64,000 bases of DNA from Zeus faber. Taxonomy: Eukaryota; Chordata; Actinopteri; Zeiformes; Zeidae. Below, one piece after another: positions 26,949 through 37,689 of this stretch. A program made the position numbers and the translations under genes. Position 1 is the stretch's first letter; each line of letters begins with the position of its first letter. The notes beneath the pieces were generated by a model. It searched no databases, was not told where the DNA came from, and saw only the letters and a list, made by a program, of their open reading frames with translations. The DNA is taken from positions 15,305,106 through 15,369,105 of the forward strand of contig OY482860.1 of NCBI GenBank assembly GCA_960531495.1. The letters run 5' to 3'.

Positions 26949-28584
26949 CACTCCCGTGGGTGATGCAGAGCGTCTGACCGGTCTTAACCTGCGCGTCTAT
27001 GGAGTGAAGCCGACATGTCAACCCCGGGAGACGGGGACACCTGAGATAAGATTAGCGGGCGGGGGGCCTCTGCGAGGCAACAGCGCTGTATCCCCCCGCG
27101 ACGCCCCCCAGAAAATATAATAAAAAAACACAGAAAGTTGGAGAAAGGGGGTGGAGGCAAACCCTGGCAGACGGAGGTTCTGCATTCTTCCCTCTTGATC
27201 TGCAGCATACAAAGGAGCCCGTCGGCGGGATCGTTGCTTGCAGGTGAAATAACACACAGTGATCCAATGCGGGCCCGGGGGCCCGGGGGGCGGGGGGACC
27301 TCACCGAGTGGAGGGATTTTCAACACCGTCCCCCCCCCCCTCCGGCTCCGGAGAGCACCCGTGGTCTGCAGCGCCTGGAAGTCAATCCAGGATGATAAGG
27401 CCGCCGCCTTGTATCTGCGTGATTCACACTCCAGCTCTTTTTGTGGTTTTCGTTTGAGACGGGATTTTGCTCGGCGTCATATACCTAAGCTGTGGAAACA
27501 CACCGGGGGAGAATTGAGTGCCTTGCTCGAGGACGCCCCGGCAGGGGGCGAGCTGTTTGCTGACGCATCATCCAGAATCTGCGTCTTTTTTTTTTTTTTT
27601 TTCTCGCAGCGCTGTAGCCCTGCGCAGCTTTTTTTGAATTTCACCGTTTGTTTCGCTCGCCTGCGTCTGAGCCCGGACGCACTTGGCAGACGTGCGTAGC
27701 CAAAGAATTGTGTGTCCTCCACGCCCCGACTGAATTCCTGCGTTGTCGAGTGTAGTTGGCAGGGGGCGGCTGAGCCTGTTGACATCCAATACGAAGGTAG
27801 GAGACGGCGTTTAAAAGAAAAAAATAAAAAATAAAAAAAGCTACACGTCGCAGATTCATACAGTCTAATAGACCAACACAGGGAGCAGCGGGAAAGATCA
27901 GCGGAAAGACACTTAGTAAATAACACCACCATACATGGAGAAATCACCAGTATGGAGGGAATTGGAAGCAGATGTGCGCGCGCACCGCCCGGCTCTCCCA
28001 GGCGCCAGGGAGACACATGGTTCCAGTTTAGAGGATACACCAACTCCATGGCAAATGAGCCGCTTGATCAAATTAGGAGCCAAATGAAGTGAGAAGATTG
28101 GGCGTCGTCTGACTCCCGCGTTGCGGAGATTTCAGGAGCTGACGCTTTGGCGTCGCGCGAACACGTCGTAAAGCACCGGCATCCGTCGTAGGTGATATAA
28201 GGAACGCCGCGATCGACGGTGGCAACTTGATTAACGCAAAGAGTATTTAAGCGTTATTTTGGAGGCCGAGGCACGTCAGAGCAAATGAGATCCAGGTGCA
28301 GGGTGAGGAACGTGAAACCTTTATAGACTTTTAACTTTTATGTACTCACACCCATACGCCGTGCGCTAAACCGAGCCAATCTGACCGTTCAGAGCTGTTA
28401 ACATGGCCGACTGAGCTTTTCCGCGGTTGTTTTCTCAAGTCCGCTGTGGATGGAAAGACAGCCGTCATTTTTTTAGCATTTCGTATCGCTCCCGCCGCGT
28501 GTTTCTTTTTTTTTTGGTGATGGTAGAAATTGGCCGGCGCCTTCTCAGTTTTCCCCATTCCCATCACAACGGGGGGGGGGAAGA

Positions 28585-28586
28585 GA

Positions 28587-28617
<31 letters not shown>

Positions 28618-28618
28618 A
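28585..28618. repeat. (AAAT)n microsatellite
   Basis: About eight AAAT units, preceded by a G10 run. Confidence 0.92.
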
Positions 28619-28857
28619 AAGGCAATAAGACTCCCCTCCCCGGAGTCGAGCGCCGCAGAAGATGTCAGAACGGCCCAAGATGTCTCCACGACAGCTCCGA
28701 AATGAACAGTCGTTAGTCGCTCTCGCCCCAACCGCCCCACCCCCACCCTCTTAACGTGCACTCTCAGGAATAGAGTGCAGCTGAGTGCGCGACTCAGAGC
28801 TCTCTCTTTCCCGCATTCGAGTGTAGGACTGTGACATAAGCATTTTCGATCCTTCCG

Positions 28858-28858
<1 letters not shown>

Positions 28859-28915
<57 letters not shown>

Positions 28916-28952
28916 CTGCGTGTGTGTGCGTCTGCGTGTGTGTGTGTGTGTG
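28859..28952. repeat. (GT)n microsatellite with GTCTGC interruptions
   Basis: A GT run interrupted twice by CGTCTGC near 28912 and 28930. Confidence 0.95.
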
Positions 28953-31163
28953 CACGTGCCCATTTTTTCTCAAATAAGGCTATTCTTCATGCTCACAAAT
29001 GCCACTCAAGTGACTCGGTGGCTACTTTGGCGTGGAACAGGCTTGAGCTGCTCTGTCGAGGGGCCGAGCGTCTGACGCCTTTGTGGGAAAAGCCAACAAA
29101 TGCGCAGCGGCGACAATCAGAGCGACGATCTCCAGCAATCACGCGATATTTCAATGAATCACTTCTGATAACCAAAAAAAAACGCTCCGAGTTTGGACGA
29201 TGACGGTGATGGGTTTGGACAGGAGATCTCCTCCTTTACAAATCAGAAAGGCATCGGAACGTGGCTAATTGGCGCAATCAAAAAAGCCAGGAACTCAGGG
29301 AAAGGACGTAAAGTCGAGGTGTCGTGCGCGACGAAAGCGCGGGACGGAAATAGAACGGTATCGATAAGCTTCAAGGAGGAAATGTGGGAGCGACTCATTA
29401 AAAGCGACAGAGTCCGGAGGGCGAACAAGCGGTTCCACCGAGAAGCAACTGATTTAACCGCCCATCGTGCATGTGCTCCGCTATATGCCGCTTCCGTATT
29501 TTGGTGGCCGGGGTGCACCTTTCCCGGCAAGAATGCAAAGATGAGTGTAAAACCCAGATGTTGGGGGGGGGGAAAAAAAGAGCAGTTTCCAATGGAATTC
29601 TGGGACTAGTGGGGAGTGTTATCCAGACACAGACACAGGCACACACACAGACACCCTCACGGATTAACTTTTTAATGGTACGCCAGTAAAAGGACATTCA
29701 GGTTTCAAAAACACCTTTGTTTTACAACTTAGTTTGCCTGGTGAAGACGACTTAGAGGCCACAGGCACTGGCGTGGGAAAGCCCTGTGCCGCACCTCCCC
29801 AGCTCGTCAGGCGGTGGAACCCCTGTCTGCCCCTTTTGGAGAAGATGAACGCCCACCCTGTCAAACACCGTCGTCCGGCGGGGGGGCCCCGAGCCGCAGC
29901 GAGCGCCGCGGCATCGGGAGCTCCGCCACCGGGGAGGGGGGCGGCGCAGGAAGATAGAGGCGGAGGGAGGGCGAGAGGGCGACGGAGGAGACGCTGCGCC
30001 CGCGGGGTCAAGTCGTCTGAGGAGGGGAGCAGCGCGGCAAGCAGAGGAGGCGCGGCTCCCAGTGCTTTGCAGGACTTCACTGTGATTCAAAACCCGGGGT
30101 GGGGGGGGGGGGGGAGCGGTGAGGGGAGGAGAAATGGAAAGAGAGAGAGAAAAGGAAAAAGGGTGGGGGAGCAGGGGGGAGGAAGACGAAGGTGCAGCCA
30201 CAGAGCGAGAGGGGGAGAAATAGGGCGTAAGCAATGGTTCTCCGTTTCTGCTTCTCGCAGTTTCCTCGCCCCGTCGCTCTTTTTAACTCCGTCACTTTGC
30301 CTCCCCTTGTTCTCCCCCAAACTGACCATCCGTCTTCGTGGCTTTGCCTTTCCTGCCATCCCCTAAATTCTCTCTCCTCCTCATCCCACCCCTCTTCCAG
30401 TCCCTGCGTCTTCGCTCCTCTCCCCTCTTGCTTTATTTTCAGCCTCTTATCTCTCACGTTCCTTCATGGTTTTCATGCAAAATCTCCTCAGCGACAGCAC
30501 CCACCCAACCCAAGCCCAACGCCCCACCTACCGCCACCCCTCTCTCCTCGCCTCTCCTCTGCTCCGCCCAGGAACGCAGTGATTTAGAACACCTGCCGGG
30601 TGCAGCGGCCCGACGTTCATTAGAAACCCAGCGACGGGTCGTCCGTCACCGCCTGCTCCACCTCCGCAGCGTTTCGGCACCAAATTGCACGTTCTGTTCC
30701 GCGTCCTGGGTCCAAACGCCTCCGAAATCAAATGTTGCCGAGGCGGATTTTATTGCATTTTCTTTTTCACTGGTTCTCACATTGAGGTGAATCATTTGCA
30801 GCTGACACTTTCATGGAAACGTGAAAAAGTGGCGTCAAGATGATCGGTGTTGGAGTTTTCACTGCGTGGGGCAGAGCGGAACACGGAAACTATAACGAAG
30901 AATCATCATTCATTTGTCTCACAGGTGAAATGCACTTAACACACATACACAGGTAGTGGTGATGACCGGAACACACAGACAATTGTGAAAACTGGAGAAT
31001 TTTGTCCTCTGCGTTCCTCCCATCCGAGCTGTCCTTCCTCCAGGGGCAGCCCTAACTTCCTTGATGCCTGGGGACCAATTCCAGGTGTGGATCCATGTCG
31101 GGGTCAGTGACAGGACAGGAAAGTGTACTGCATGTTTTTAATTGGGGTCCTCTTTTTGTGTTG

Positions 31164-31430
31164 GAGAAGAAGAAGAAGAACAGAAGAAGAACAATCTTTA
31201 TTTGTCACACAGCACACCACACTACAACACACGCACGCACACACACACACACACACGCGAGGAGACCCATGTGAGCACAGGGAGAACATGCAAACTCCAC
31301 ACAGGAAAAAACCCTAATCGGGAGATAACCCACTTGAGCACAGTGCCAACAGCCCCCCAAGCAGGAATCAAAACCAGGACCTTCTTGTTGTGAGGCAACA
31401 GTGCAAGCACTGCACCACCATGCCACACAC
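31164..31430 (-). repeat. SINE-like retroposon, copy B
   Basis: On the minus strand it starts GTGTGTGGCATGGTGGTGCA, shares GGGTTATCTCCCGATTAGGG and TGTGTGGAGTTTGCATGTTC with copy A (6385-6830), and ends ACAAATAAAGATTGTTCTTC with a CTT-rich tail. It lacks about 200 bp of the middle of copy A, replaced by a GT run. Confidence 0.6.
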
Positions 31431-31479
31431 AAGATAAGCAATCATATACAGTATTGCCATTTTTAAAAAAAAAATGTTT

Positions 31480-31862
31480 TTTAACTGGAGGTGGCAGAGT
31501 TGAGGACGTTGAGATTTTCATTGGGAGTGACAAGGATGGACAGGATAAAGAATGAGTACATTACAGGGACAGCTCAGGTTGGACAGTTTGGTCAAAAAGT
31601 GAGAGAGGCCAGATTGAGATGGTTTGGACACGCGTGTAGGAGAGATGAGAGTCACATTGGGAGAAGGAGGCTGAGGGTGGAGCTGCCAGGCAGGAGGAAA
31701 AGAGGAAGGCCAAAGAGAAGGTTTATGGAGGTGGTGAGGGAGGACATGCGGGCGGTTGGCGTTAAGGGAGGAAGATGCGCAGAACAGAAGGTATTGGAGG
31801 CAGATGATCCGCTGTGGCGACCCCTAACGGGAGCAGCCCAAAGAAGGGGAAGAAGATGTTGT
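31480..31862 (+). pseudogene. RTE-like LINE: C-terminal end of the polyprotein and 3' end
   Basis: The plus strand encodes LGVTRMDRIKNEYI, VREARLRWFGHACRR, ELPGRRKRGRPKRRFMEVVR and EDMRAVGV, the conserved tail of an endonuclease/reverse transcriptase family widespread in fish and similar in form to the RTE clade. After a one-base frame change near 31775-31785, it reads WRQMIRCGDP then TAA (31825-31827), the expected native end. The sequence ends in GGGAGCAGCCCAAAGAAGGG and an AGA-rich tail. Only about 125 codons remain, a 5'-truncated copy. Confidence 0.75.
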
Positions 31863-31870
31863 CCAGTATA

Positions 31871-32708
31871 TACACGGATCAGCGACAACATTTAAACCGT
31901 CACTGATAACCACTAATAGTTTGTAGTTCCCCCTCGTGTCACAACAGTTCTGACCCCTCGAGGCATGGACCCCCAAAGACCTCTGAAGGTGTTCTGTGGT
32001 ATCTGGCACCAAGACGTTAGCAGCAGATCCTTTAATTCTTGTAAGTTGTGAGGTGGGGTCTCCATGGATCTAGCTGGTTGTTCCAGCACATGCACTAGAT
32101 GCTCTATCGGATCGGACCCTAACCCCGCCCATCCACATGATGTAGAAGAAAACGTGATTCATCAGAGCGGGCATGGACACTCTGAGTGCATGGACACTCT
32201 GACCAGTCTGCAGCCACACAGCCTCATACGCAGCAAGCTGTGATGCACTGTGTGTTCTGACACCTTTCTATCATAGCAGCATTAACTTTTTCAACCATTT
32301 GTGCAACAGTACCTTTTTTTCTCTGGGATTGGACCAGACGACCTAGTCTTCATTCCCCACAAGCATCAATAAGTCCATGTGCACCCATGACCCTGTCGCT
32401 GGTTCACCAGTTGTCCTTCCTTGGACACTGTTGGTAGGTACTAACCACTGCATACTGGGAACATCCCACAAGACCTGCTGTTTTGGAGATGCTCTGACCC
32501 AGTCCTCTAGCCATCACAATTTGGTCCTTGTTAAAGTCGCTCAGATCCTTACACTTGCCCATTTTCCAGCTTCCATCACATCAACTTCAAGTACTGACTG
32601 TTCACTTGCTGCCTTGCTGCCACCTTTTGACAGGTGCCACTGGAGCGAGATGAGCAATGTTTTCCACTTCACCTGTCAGTGGTTTTAATGTTGTGGCTGA
32701 TCAGTGTA
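31871..32708 (-). mobile_element. Tc1-like transposon, second family, internally deleted
   Basis: The ends TACACGGATCAGCGACAACA and, in reverse complement, TACACTGATCAGCCACAACA are inverted repeats of a fish Tc1-like family. The element begins within about 10 bp of the RTE-like 3' end. At 838 bp it is about half the usual length. No sequence similarity to the Tc1-like element at 7784-9313 beyond the superfamily was noticed. Confidence 0.82.
31913..32610 (-). pseudogene. Tc1-like transposase remnant (central catalytic part missing)
   Basis: The minus strand reads, from about 32560, [20 protein letters not shown] and [13 protein letters not shown], the N-terminal helix-turn-helix region. It then passes through stops and, after a jump, ends with RSMETPPHNLQELKDLLLTS, WCQIPQNTFRGLWGSMPRGV and TTNY then TAG (31913-31915), the usual C-terminus. 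Most of the catalytic core (second Asp and Glu) is deleted. It cannot make an active enzyme. Confidence 0.78.
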
Positions 32709-32800
32709 GTTTTTTCTATTGTCCTTTGTATTTTTTTTTGTACTGCTGTAACACCAAATTTCTCCCCGGGGATAGATACAGTATCTATGTATCTATCGTC
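32709..32800 (+). repeat. Retroposon 3' tail
   Basis: TACTGCTGTAACACCAAATT followed by TCTCCCCGGGGATAGATACA and a short TATCTATC run is the 3' end form of a fish LINE/SINE group (AATTTCCCC-GGGATAAATA plus tandem tail). It directly adjoins the Tc1-like end. Confidence 0.5.
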
Positions 32801-33082
32801 TGAGTTTTGGTGAGTCACTATTTATTTTGCATATTGGGGACACACATACCACACAATCACTTTTTTTGCGGTGAAAATCGAATATGCTCACACTTGTGTA
32901 CATCTTGGAATAAGAGCCACTGACGCTTTCTATGCATAAAACAACAGATGGAGCTGGAGGGTTTTGTGCTTAGTGTCAGCGGAGCGAGTCGTTTCTGCGT
33001 GGCACGCCCTCCACATTCCAAGTGCCTTCGGCTGCTTCCCACTACATGAGCCCACTGCAGTGTGGAATAAGAAGCAGCATTC

Positions 33083-33084
<2 letters not shown>

Positions 33085-33122
<38 letters not shown>

Positions 33123-33271
33123 AGAAGTGGTGAGTTATGGGAGTTAGCGAGAGAAATTTTTGACAAAGATGATCTGTCTCTCTCTCTAGTTTCCACACCT
33201 CCTCTGCTCACGGTCACAGTGCTGGTGGAATCAGTCACCAGATCAGAATCCCGGTCTGAAGGCTAAACGTC

Positions 33272-33307
<36 letters not shown>

Positions 33308-33409
33308 CCCTCGCTCCCTCCAAACAATGTACCGTTGTTTCGAATCTATGGCCCCTGGCACCTCGTGTGATGTCAGAGAACTTCCCTGTCTTTCTTTCCC
33401 AGTGGGAAT

Positions 33410-33437
<28 letters not shown>
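33085..33437. repeat. Cluster of GA and CT microsatellites
   Basis: (GA)n at 33086-33118, (CT)n at 33271-33304 and (GA)n at 33412-33435; between them is non-repetitive sequence. The GA and CT arrays are inverted with respect to each other. Confidence 0.9.
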
Positions 33438-33440
<3 letters not shown>

Positions 33441-33724
33441 GGGGTGTATGAGGCTTAATGAGTTTAATGTGCTTTAAAAAAAATAATAATAATAATGAAT
33501 GGCGTGTGTATGAGGGTTAGAGTGGGGGAGATGGAAAGAGAGAAGCAGAGGAAGCAGAGAGAGAAACCGATCGGAAGAGAAAAGAGGGAGAACGTGCGTT
33601 TCCGTGCATGTTGGAGGGATAAAACACGTCAAAAAGTTTGTAAAATCACGATTTTACACAACCCGGGCGGGGCTTAAAGACGGGGGGGTGCGGGGGATTC
33701 CTATGCGAAAGGTGAAGCCCTGTG

Positions 33725-33785
33725 CAGCCCTTGGAGGCTGTGCTGTGAATAAGGCCTACATAAATAAACTTGACTTGACTTGAAA
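33725..33785 (+). repeat. LINE/SINE 3' tail (L2-like)
   Basis: CATAAATAAACTTGACTTGA at the end of a short stretch (GCCCTTGGAGGCTGTGCTGT upstream) matches the 3' end form of fish L2-like elements, with a TTGAC repeated tail. The body is not recognisable. Confidence 0.45.
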
Positions 33786-33959
33786 TAGAAGTAAAATAGT
33801 CAGAGGGAAGGAGATGGAAAAGGGGGAGCGCGACGAGGGGAAGAGAAGACGAGAGGAACTACAGCGGAGACGGAGGCTGGTCCTATACGTTAATCTCGGT
33901 GACGGATGAGAACATCCTCTCTCCTGGGAGCAGAGTTCCTAATCGCTGTGTCTGTAAAT

Positions 33960-33991
<32 letters not shown>
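33960..33991. repeat. (GT)n microsatellite
   Basis: 32 bp of GT units. Confidence 0.95.
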
Positions 33992-33994
<3 letters not shown>

Positions 33995-34519
33995 GGAAGG
34001 CTGTGGTGATCTATTTGGTCTGACGTTAACAGTAAAGTTTGTCATCCCTGCCACATATGATGATGATGACGTCATGAAGATGAGTCGAAGCGCTGAATCA
34101 CAGGCCGGCGGTGAGGGAGGGAGTGCTCATGATGGCTTCTTAATTTCAGGATTGTTCATGAACCAAGTGCTTCTTGGTGGCTGGGCAGGTGGAGGTCTGT
34201 GATAGTGTGTCAGTTTCCCGAGGTGGAAATGTATATTTTAAATATCTGACTATATCTGTTTTGCATTTTTGGCTATTGGTATAAATTTGACATTTAAATA
34301 AAAAAAAAAAAAAAGATTTCTATCCTATTTTATTAAATGTTATTATTTTCCTTTTTTTGGGGGGGGGGGCTGTTAAGCTTTTTAATTCTTTAATAGTTAC
34401 GGTCGGTACTGCAGTGCACCAAACCTCACCAGAAGAAATTCCTTGTGTATGTATGTATGTATGTTACCTGCCGAAAATAAAACCAATTCGGATTCTCATG
34501 ATTCCAGGTTCGGAAAGCA

Positions 34520-34640
34520 AGGGTCCTGCCGGGTTTTTGCTCCAGCCCCGCACCACTCGCTGATTATACCCGGTGGGTGGAGCTCTGGGTTGCTGCTACT
34601 CAGCCAATCAGCATGGTCGACTCAAAATCCCGGAATGTTT
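34520..34640 (+). repeat. Possible dispersed fish repeat
   Basis: GGTCCTGCCGGGTTTTTGCT, CTGATTATACCCGGTGGGTG and GGAGCTCTGGGTTGCTGC are in the order seen in a widespread vertebrate repeat (CCTGCAGGTTTTTG-CTGATTA-GAGCTC). Its class is not known to me. Confidence 0.35.
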
Positions 34641-35117
34641 TTTTTTTTTTTTACTCTCCGAACCCCGATTTTTTTTTACCCATCCCTGTGAGTTTACGTA
34701 CGTCAAATGCCTCGGTGACATTTCACACGCAGAGCGATGGAAGCACAGTTTGAACCCAAGGATTGAAGGAAGAGAGAGACTGGAGGGAGAGGGAGGCATA
34801 AAACAGAAATAAGAGATGGAGAAAAGAGAGCAAGAGTCGACGTTCAACGTGTGTTTTGGGCAGAGCTGAGAGGAGCCAAACCAGGCTCCCCTCCGAGGAA
34901 TGTGTTGGAGAAGCGAGTGGAAGGTGGACGGAGTGACTCAGACCCATATTCCTGCGTCTAATTCCAACCACTTGTTTCACCCAGCGTTGTGCACTCGGCC
35001 GGAGGGGGGGGTGGGTTTTGAGTGCAGGGGAAAAATCTCCAAAAACAACCAGTTTGTTCCAGATGACCAATATGGCCAATTCAAATCATCCTGTAATCCT
35101 GAGCGAGAGCGAGAGAG

Positions 35118-35159
<42 letters not shown>

Positions 35160-36666
35160 CTTTGGGAAGAAGCATCGTATTTTACAGACATTCCGACGGT
35201 TTCACTGCTCCGGTTTAAAAACTGCACATAAAACAACACACAACGCTCAAGCGAAATGTCTGCATTCTATTGTCAATATAAACGGAGAAAAGGAAGATGG
35301 GTATGGAAAACAAGAAAAAAAGAACAAAAAATAAAAAATAAATAAAATCTGCAACCTCAGACACATCGCCCTTTCCCTTTCACAACCCTCCCTACGAGCG
35401 CCAAGTTGCGGAGGGGGAACTGATCAATAAGATTTCAAACACAATCTCTCCCAAGATAGGAAATAAAAGGGCCCCCCCCCCCCCCCTCCCAAATTCTCCA
35501 ATCCCATCCCTCAGAGCATCCCTAATTCTCTCAAGGTGTGATGTAATGATCCGCTCTGTAAGCCACTGTTTCACTGGTGGTACCTCTGCCTTCTTCCAGC
35601 ACATAACAAGTCATCATAATAATTTAATACATTCATCATAATCAATATATTAAAATGTTTTTTTGGGGGTTTTTTTTCCCCCCAGAATTTTTGCAGTTTG
35701 GGACAGAGTGCAAAGCTGTTGGTGCCGGGCTTGGCCTCGGTTATGCAAGCGGGGGCCACATGACTTTTCAAAGTCGTCGGTTTGCCTCACTGCTCACGCC
35801 GCGCAACTTTCTGTCGGGCGATTGGGGAACGTCGAAGGGCTTGCCGTTTCACACCGCCTGGCTGATCGGGGAGGGTCACACATTCGACCCGGTTGAGACG
35901 ACAAGACGTTTAGCTCAGTCGGCGGCAGGTTTTTTTTGGAGATGGTGAGCGACGGAGCGCGCGGCGTCAACCGCTCACAACAGGATCCAACTGCTCGCCG
36001 GGAGCTGGCGGACGCCAACGAGGTGTCAAGCAGGTTTGATACCCGCTCGTCTCGGGATGGAGTCGGGAGTGACGCGACGAGCAGATGTGCGGGTGGTGGC
36101 GGCGGCGGTGGGGGTGGTGAAGGAGGGACGGCAGTGTGCACATGGCAGCAGCCAGAAACACGTGACATACCTATTTTACTTTCCTTCCCGAGGTTCTTAA
36201 CACATTTCTTATTTCAATTCCCCTTTTATTCGTTTTTTTTTTCCCCCCGACAGTGATTCAAGAATCCAACATGGAACAAATAATCCCGCCAAATAATTGA
36301 GCGCCCCTGTCGCCGATCGGCCGTGTAGCGTGAAACAGCGAACGGCAACTTCACCGTGCCCGATCACGGGAGGGAAAGTTGTGCAGTGCGAACAGTACGT
36401 TTATGAGGTTTCAACCAATCGGCCTGTGATGGGGCATCACAATAAGGTGGGTTTGAGGATTAGTGATTTGGGACATCACCGAGTGACCAGTCAAGAAAAA
36501 GTCGATGCCAGAGAAGCTTTGGTGGGGCGGGGAATAATATGTGTATTCTTTACTATGCGGATTATTTGATCGCCAACAATTGCCAAGATCAAGACCACTC
36601 TTATATTAATGAATAGTGTCCGACGAACGCCAGGGCTTGTGATTATCTCAGGTTTGTAAAACTGTC
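34641..36666. other. Non-coding stretch with GA array and homopolymers
   Basis: (GA)n at 35101-35154, a C-run at 35472-35486 and T-rich runs near 35660 and 36230. The part 35700-36130 is GC-richer with a GGTGGCGGC patch. No recognisable protein. Confidence 0.4.
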
Positions 36667-37082
36667 TTAACTTGGATCCAGTACTGCGTTGAAGCCTCCT
36701 CCCAGTATAACTGAGTCAGAGAATTCTGTGTGTTTTGAAAATGTATTGTGAATGAAATTTGGGCCGTCCTCATTGGGGCCATAGATATTAGCTGTGGTTG
36801 ATTTGACGTCAACTAAAATACCGTAAATAATTATGTAACGCCCTTCTGTGCCTGATATTGTGGTTTACATTTTTATTTTATTTTTTTTGAGTTGTACGAT
36901 GCAGAAAACATCCGATTGGCCCATTCGGCTTTGAGTTTGAGGTGCTCGGATGCAGAGAGGTGAGTTTCTTGCGGTAGACAGAAGCTGGGGTTCACCCTGG
37001 TGAGGCGACTTAGGATTTCGCTGCGTTTTGCTGGTGAGCCCAAGCCTCTCACATTCCAGCTATCAAACGTAATGGGTGTCAT
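36667..37082 (-). pseudogene. L1-like LINE ORF2, N-terminal endonuclease fragment
   Basis: From ATG 37080-37082 the minus strand reads MTPITFDSWNVRGLGSPAKR, then LTRVNPSFCLPQETHLSASE, the start of an L1-type APE endonuclease with the active-site Asn (WNVRG) and Glu (QETH). After a gap of about 25 residues, a second block reads ISGTEGRYIIIYGILVDVKS, TTANIYGPNEDGPNFIHN and DSVILGGGFNAVLDPS, then TAA (36667-36669). These are the next endonuclease motifs (NIYGPN; GGDFN, here GGGFN with the usual Asp changed to Gly). Reverse transcriptase is absent, so the copy is dead. Confidence 0.8.
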
Positions 37083-37194
37083 TGAGGTGGGTTCGGGGGG
37101 TGAGGGATGTGGATTTGTAGTTTTCCCATGCAGCAGCGCAGCGCGCCCGAGGCAATCGCTTTCCTACCGCGCCCATGTTTCCCCGTAGATAAGT

Positions 37195-37560
37195 CAGACT
37201 TTTCTGAGTTGAGGTGATCTGTTCACGGTGTCCGTAGGGAGTTTCAAGGCGGCGTGGAGGAGGTCTTTCACCGTGTTTTCTGGGGACTCGGTGTCGTTCT
37301 CCGGGAGCCCAGAAAAGACGGGGCTGTCCCACATACCTCTGGATTGGATATCCAGGATCTTCCTTTATTTTCTTGCTTTCTTTACAGCCGCCGTTCCCGT
37401 TGTGAGACGCTTCGCGGAGGCTTTTAGATCCGCGCTGTCCTTTTGCATCTCGCCGGCCCGTGCGGTGCCGGAAATAAAGGCTGGCTTTGAGCTTTGACTC
37501 TTTTGGTGCAGATTTCCGTCTCCGCGCCTCACGATTCTGTCCAGAGAAACTCAATCGCGT
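37195..37560 (-). pseudogene. L1-like LINE ORF1 fragment
   Basis: Just upstream of the ORF2 fragment on the same strand, one frame reads EMQKDSADLKASAKRL, a stop, then ILDIQSRGMWDSPVFSGLPE and VKDLLHAALKLPTDTVNRSP. This resembles the start of the RNA-binding domain of vertebrate L1 ORF1 (sRxxRDNLVFSGLPE). The C-terminal half is missing and the remaining 100 bp join directly to ORF2, so there is an internal deletion. Confidence 0.6.
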
Positions 37561-37689
37561 GGTGGGGCGGGGTCGTAAGCCTCTTGCTTGCCAGCACCTT
37601 CGAGCGAGTCCGGGGAGCCGTGTGGGCCCTCTCCTTCGGTGCCGTCCTACTTTCCAATCTTCTTTCGGGGGATTTTTGCTGATGTAAAG

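Larger units (their letters stand above)
26339..30760. promoter_or_regulatory. GC- and CpG-rich block, candidate CpG-island/5' exon region of an unseen gene
   Basis: Compared with its AT-rich surroundings this block is G+C rich with dense CpG (best at 26540-26640, 27720-28250, 29290-29520 and 29860-30060), plus G/C homopolymer runs. A strong donor-like site CAG|GTAAAG on the plus strand at 26711-26719 follows a purine-rich segment, as in a 5' non-coding exon, but no coding exon could be joined. Open frames here (up to 210 codons at 29734-30366) are Arg/Gly/Ala/Ser-rich, overlap frames on the other strand and look like composition effects. It lies beyond the presumed 3' end of b3gnt2, so it would serve another gene. 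Confidence 0.35.

Noticed and set aside
29734..30366. 210-codon plus-strand frame rich in Arg, Gly and Ala
   Set aside because: It lies in CpG-rich DNA with long frames on both strands and several phases, runs through a G-run, and has no domain; composition explains it.
35900..35930. TTTAGCTCAGTCGGCGGCAGG, like the start of a tRNA
   Set aside because: The following sequence lacks a B box and does not fold as a tRNA.
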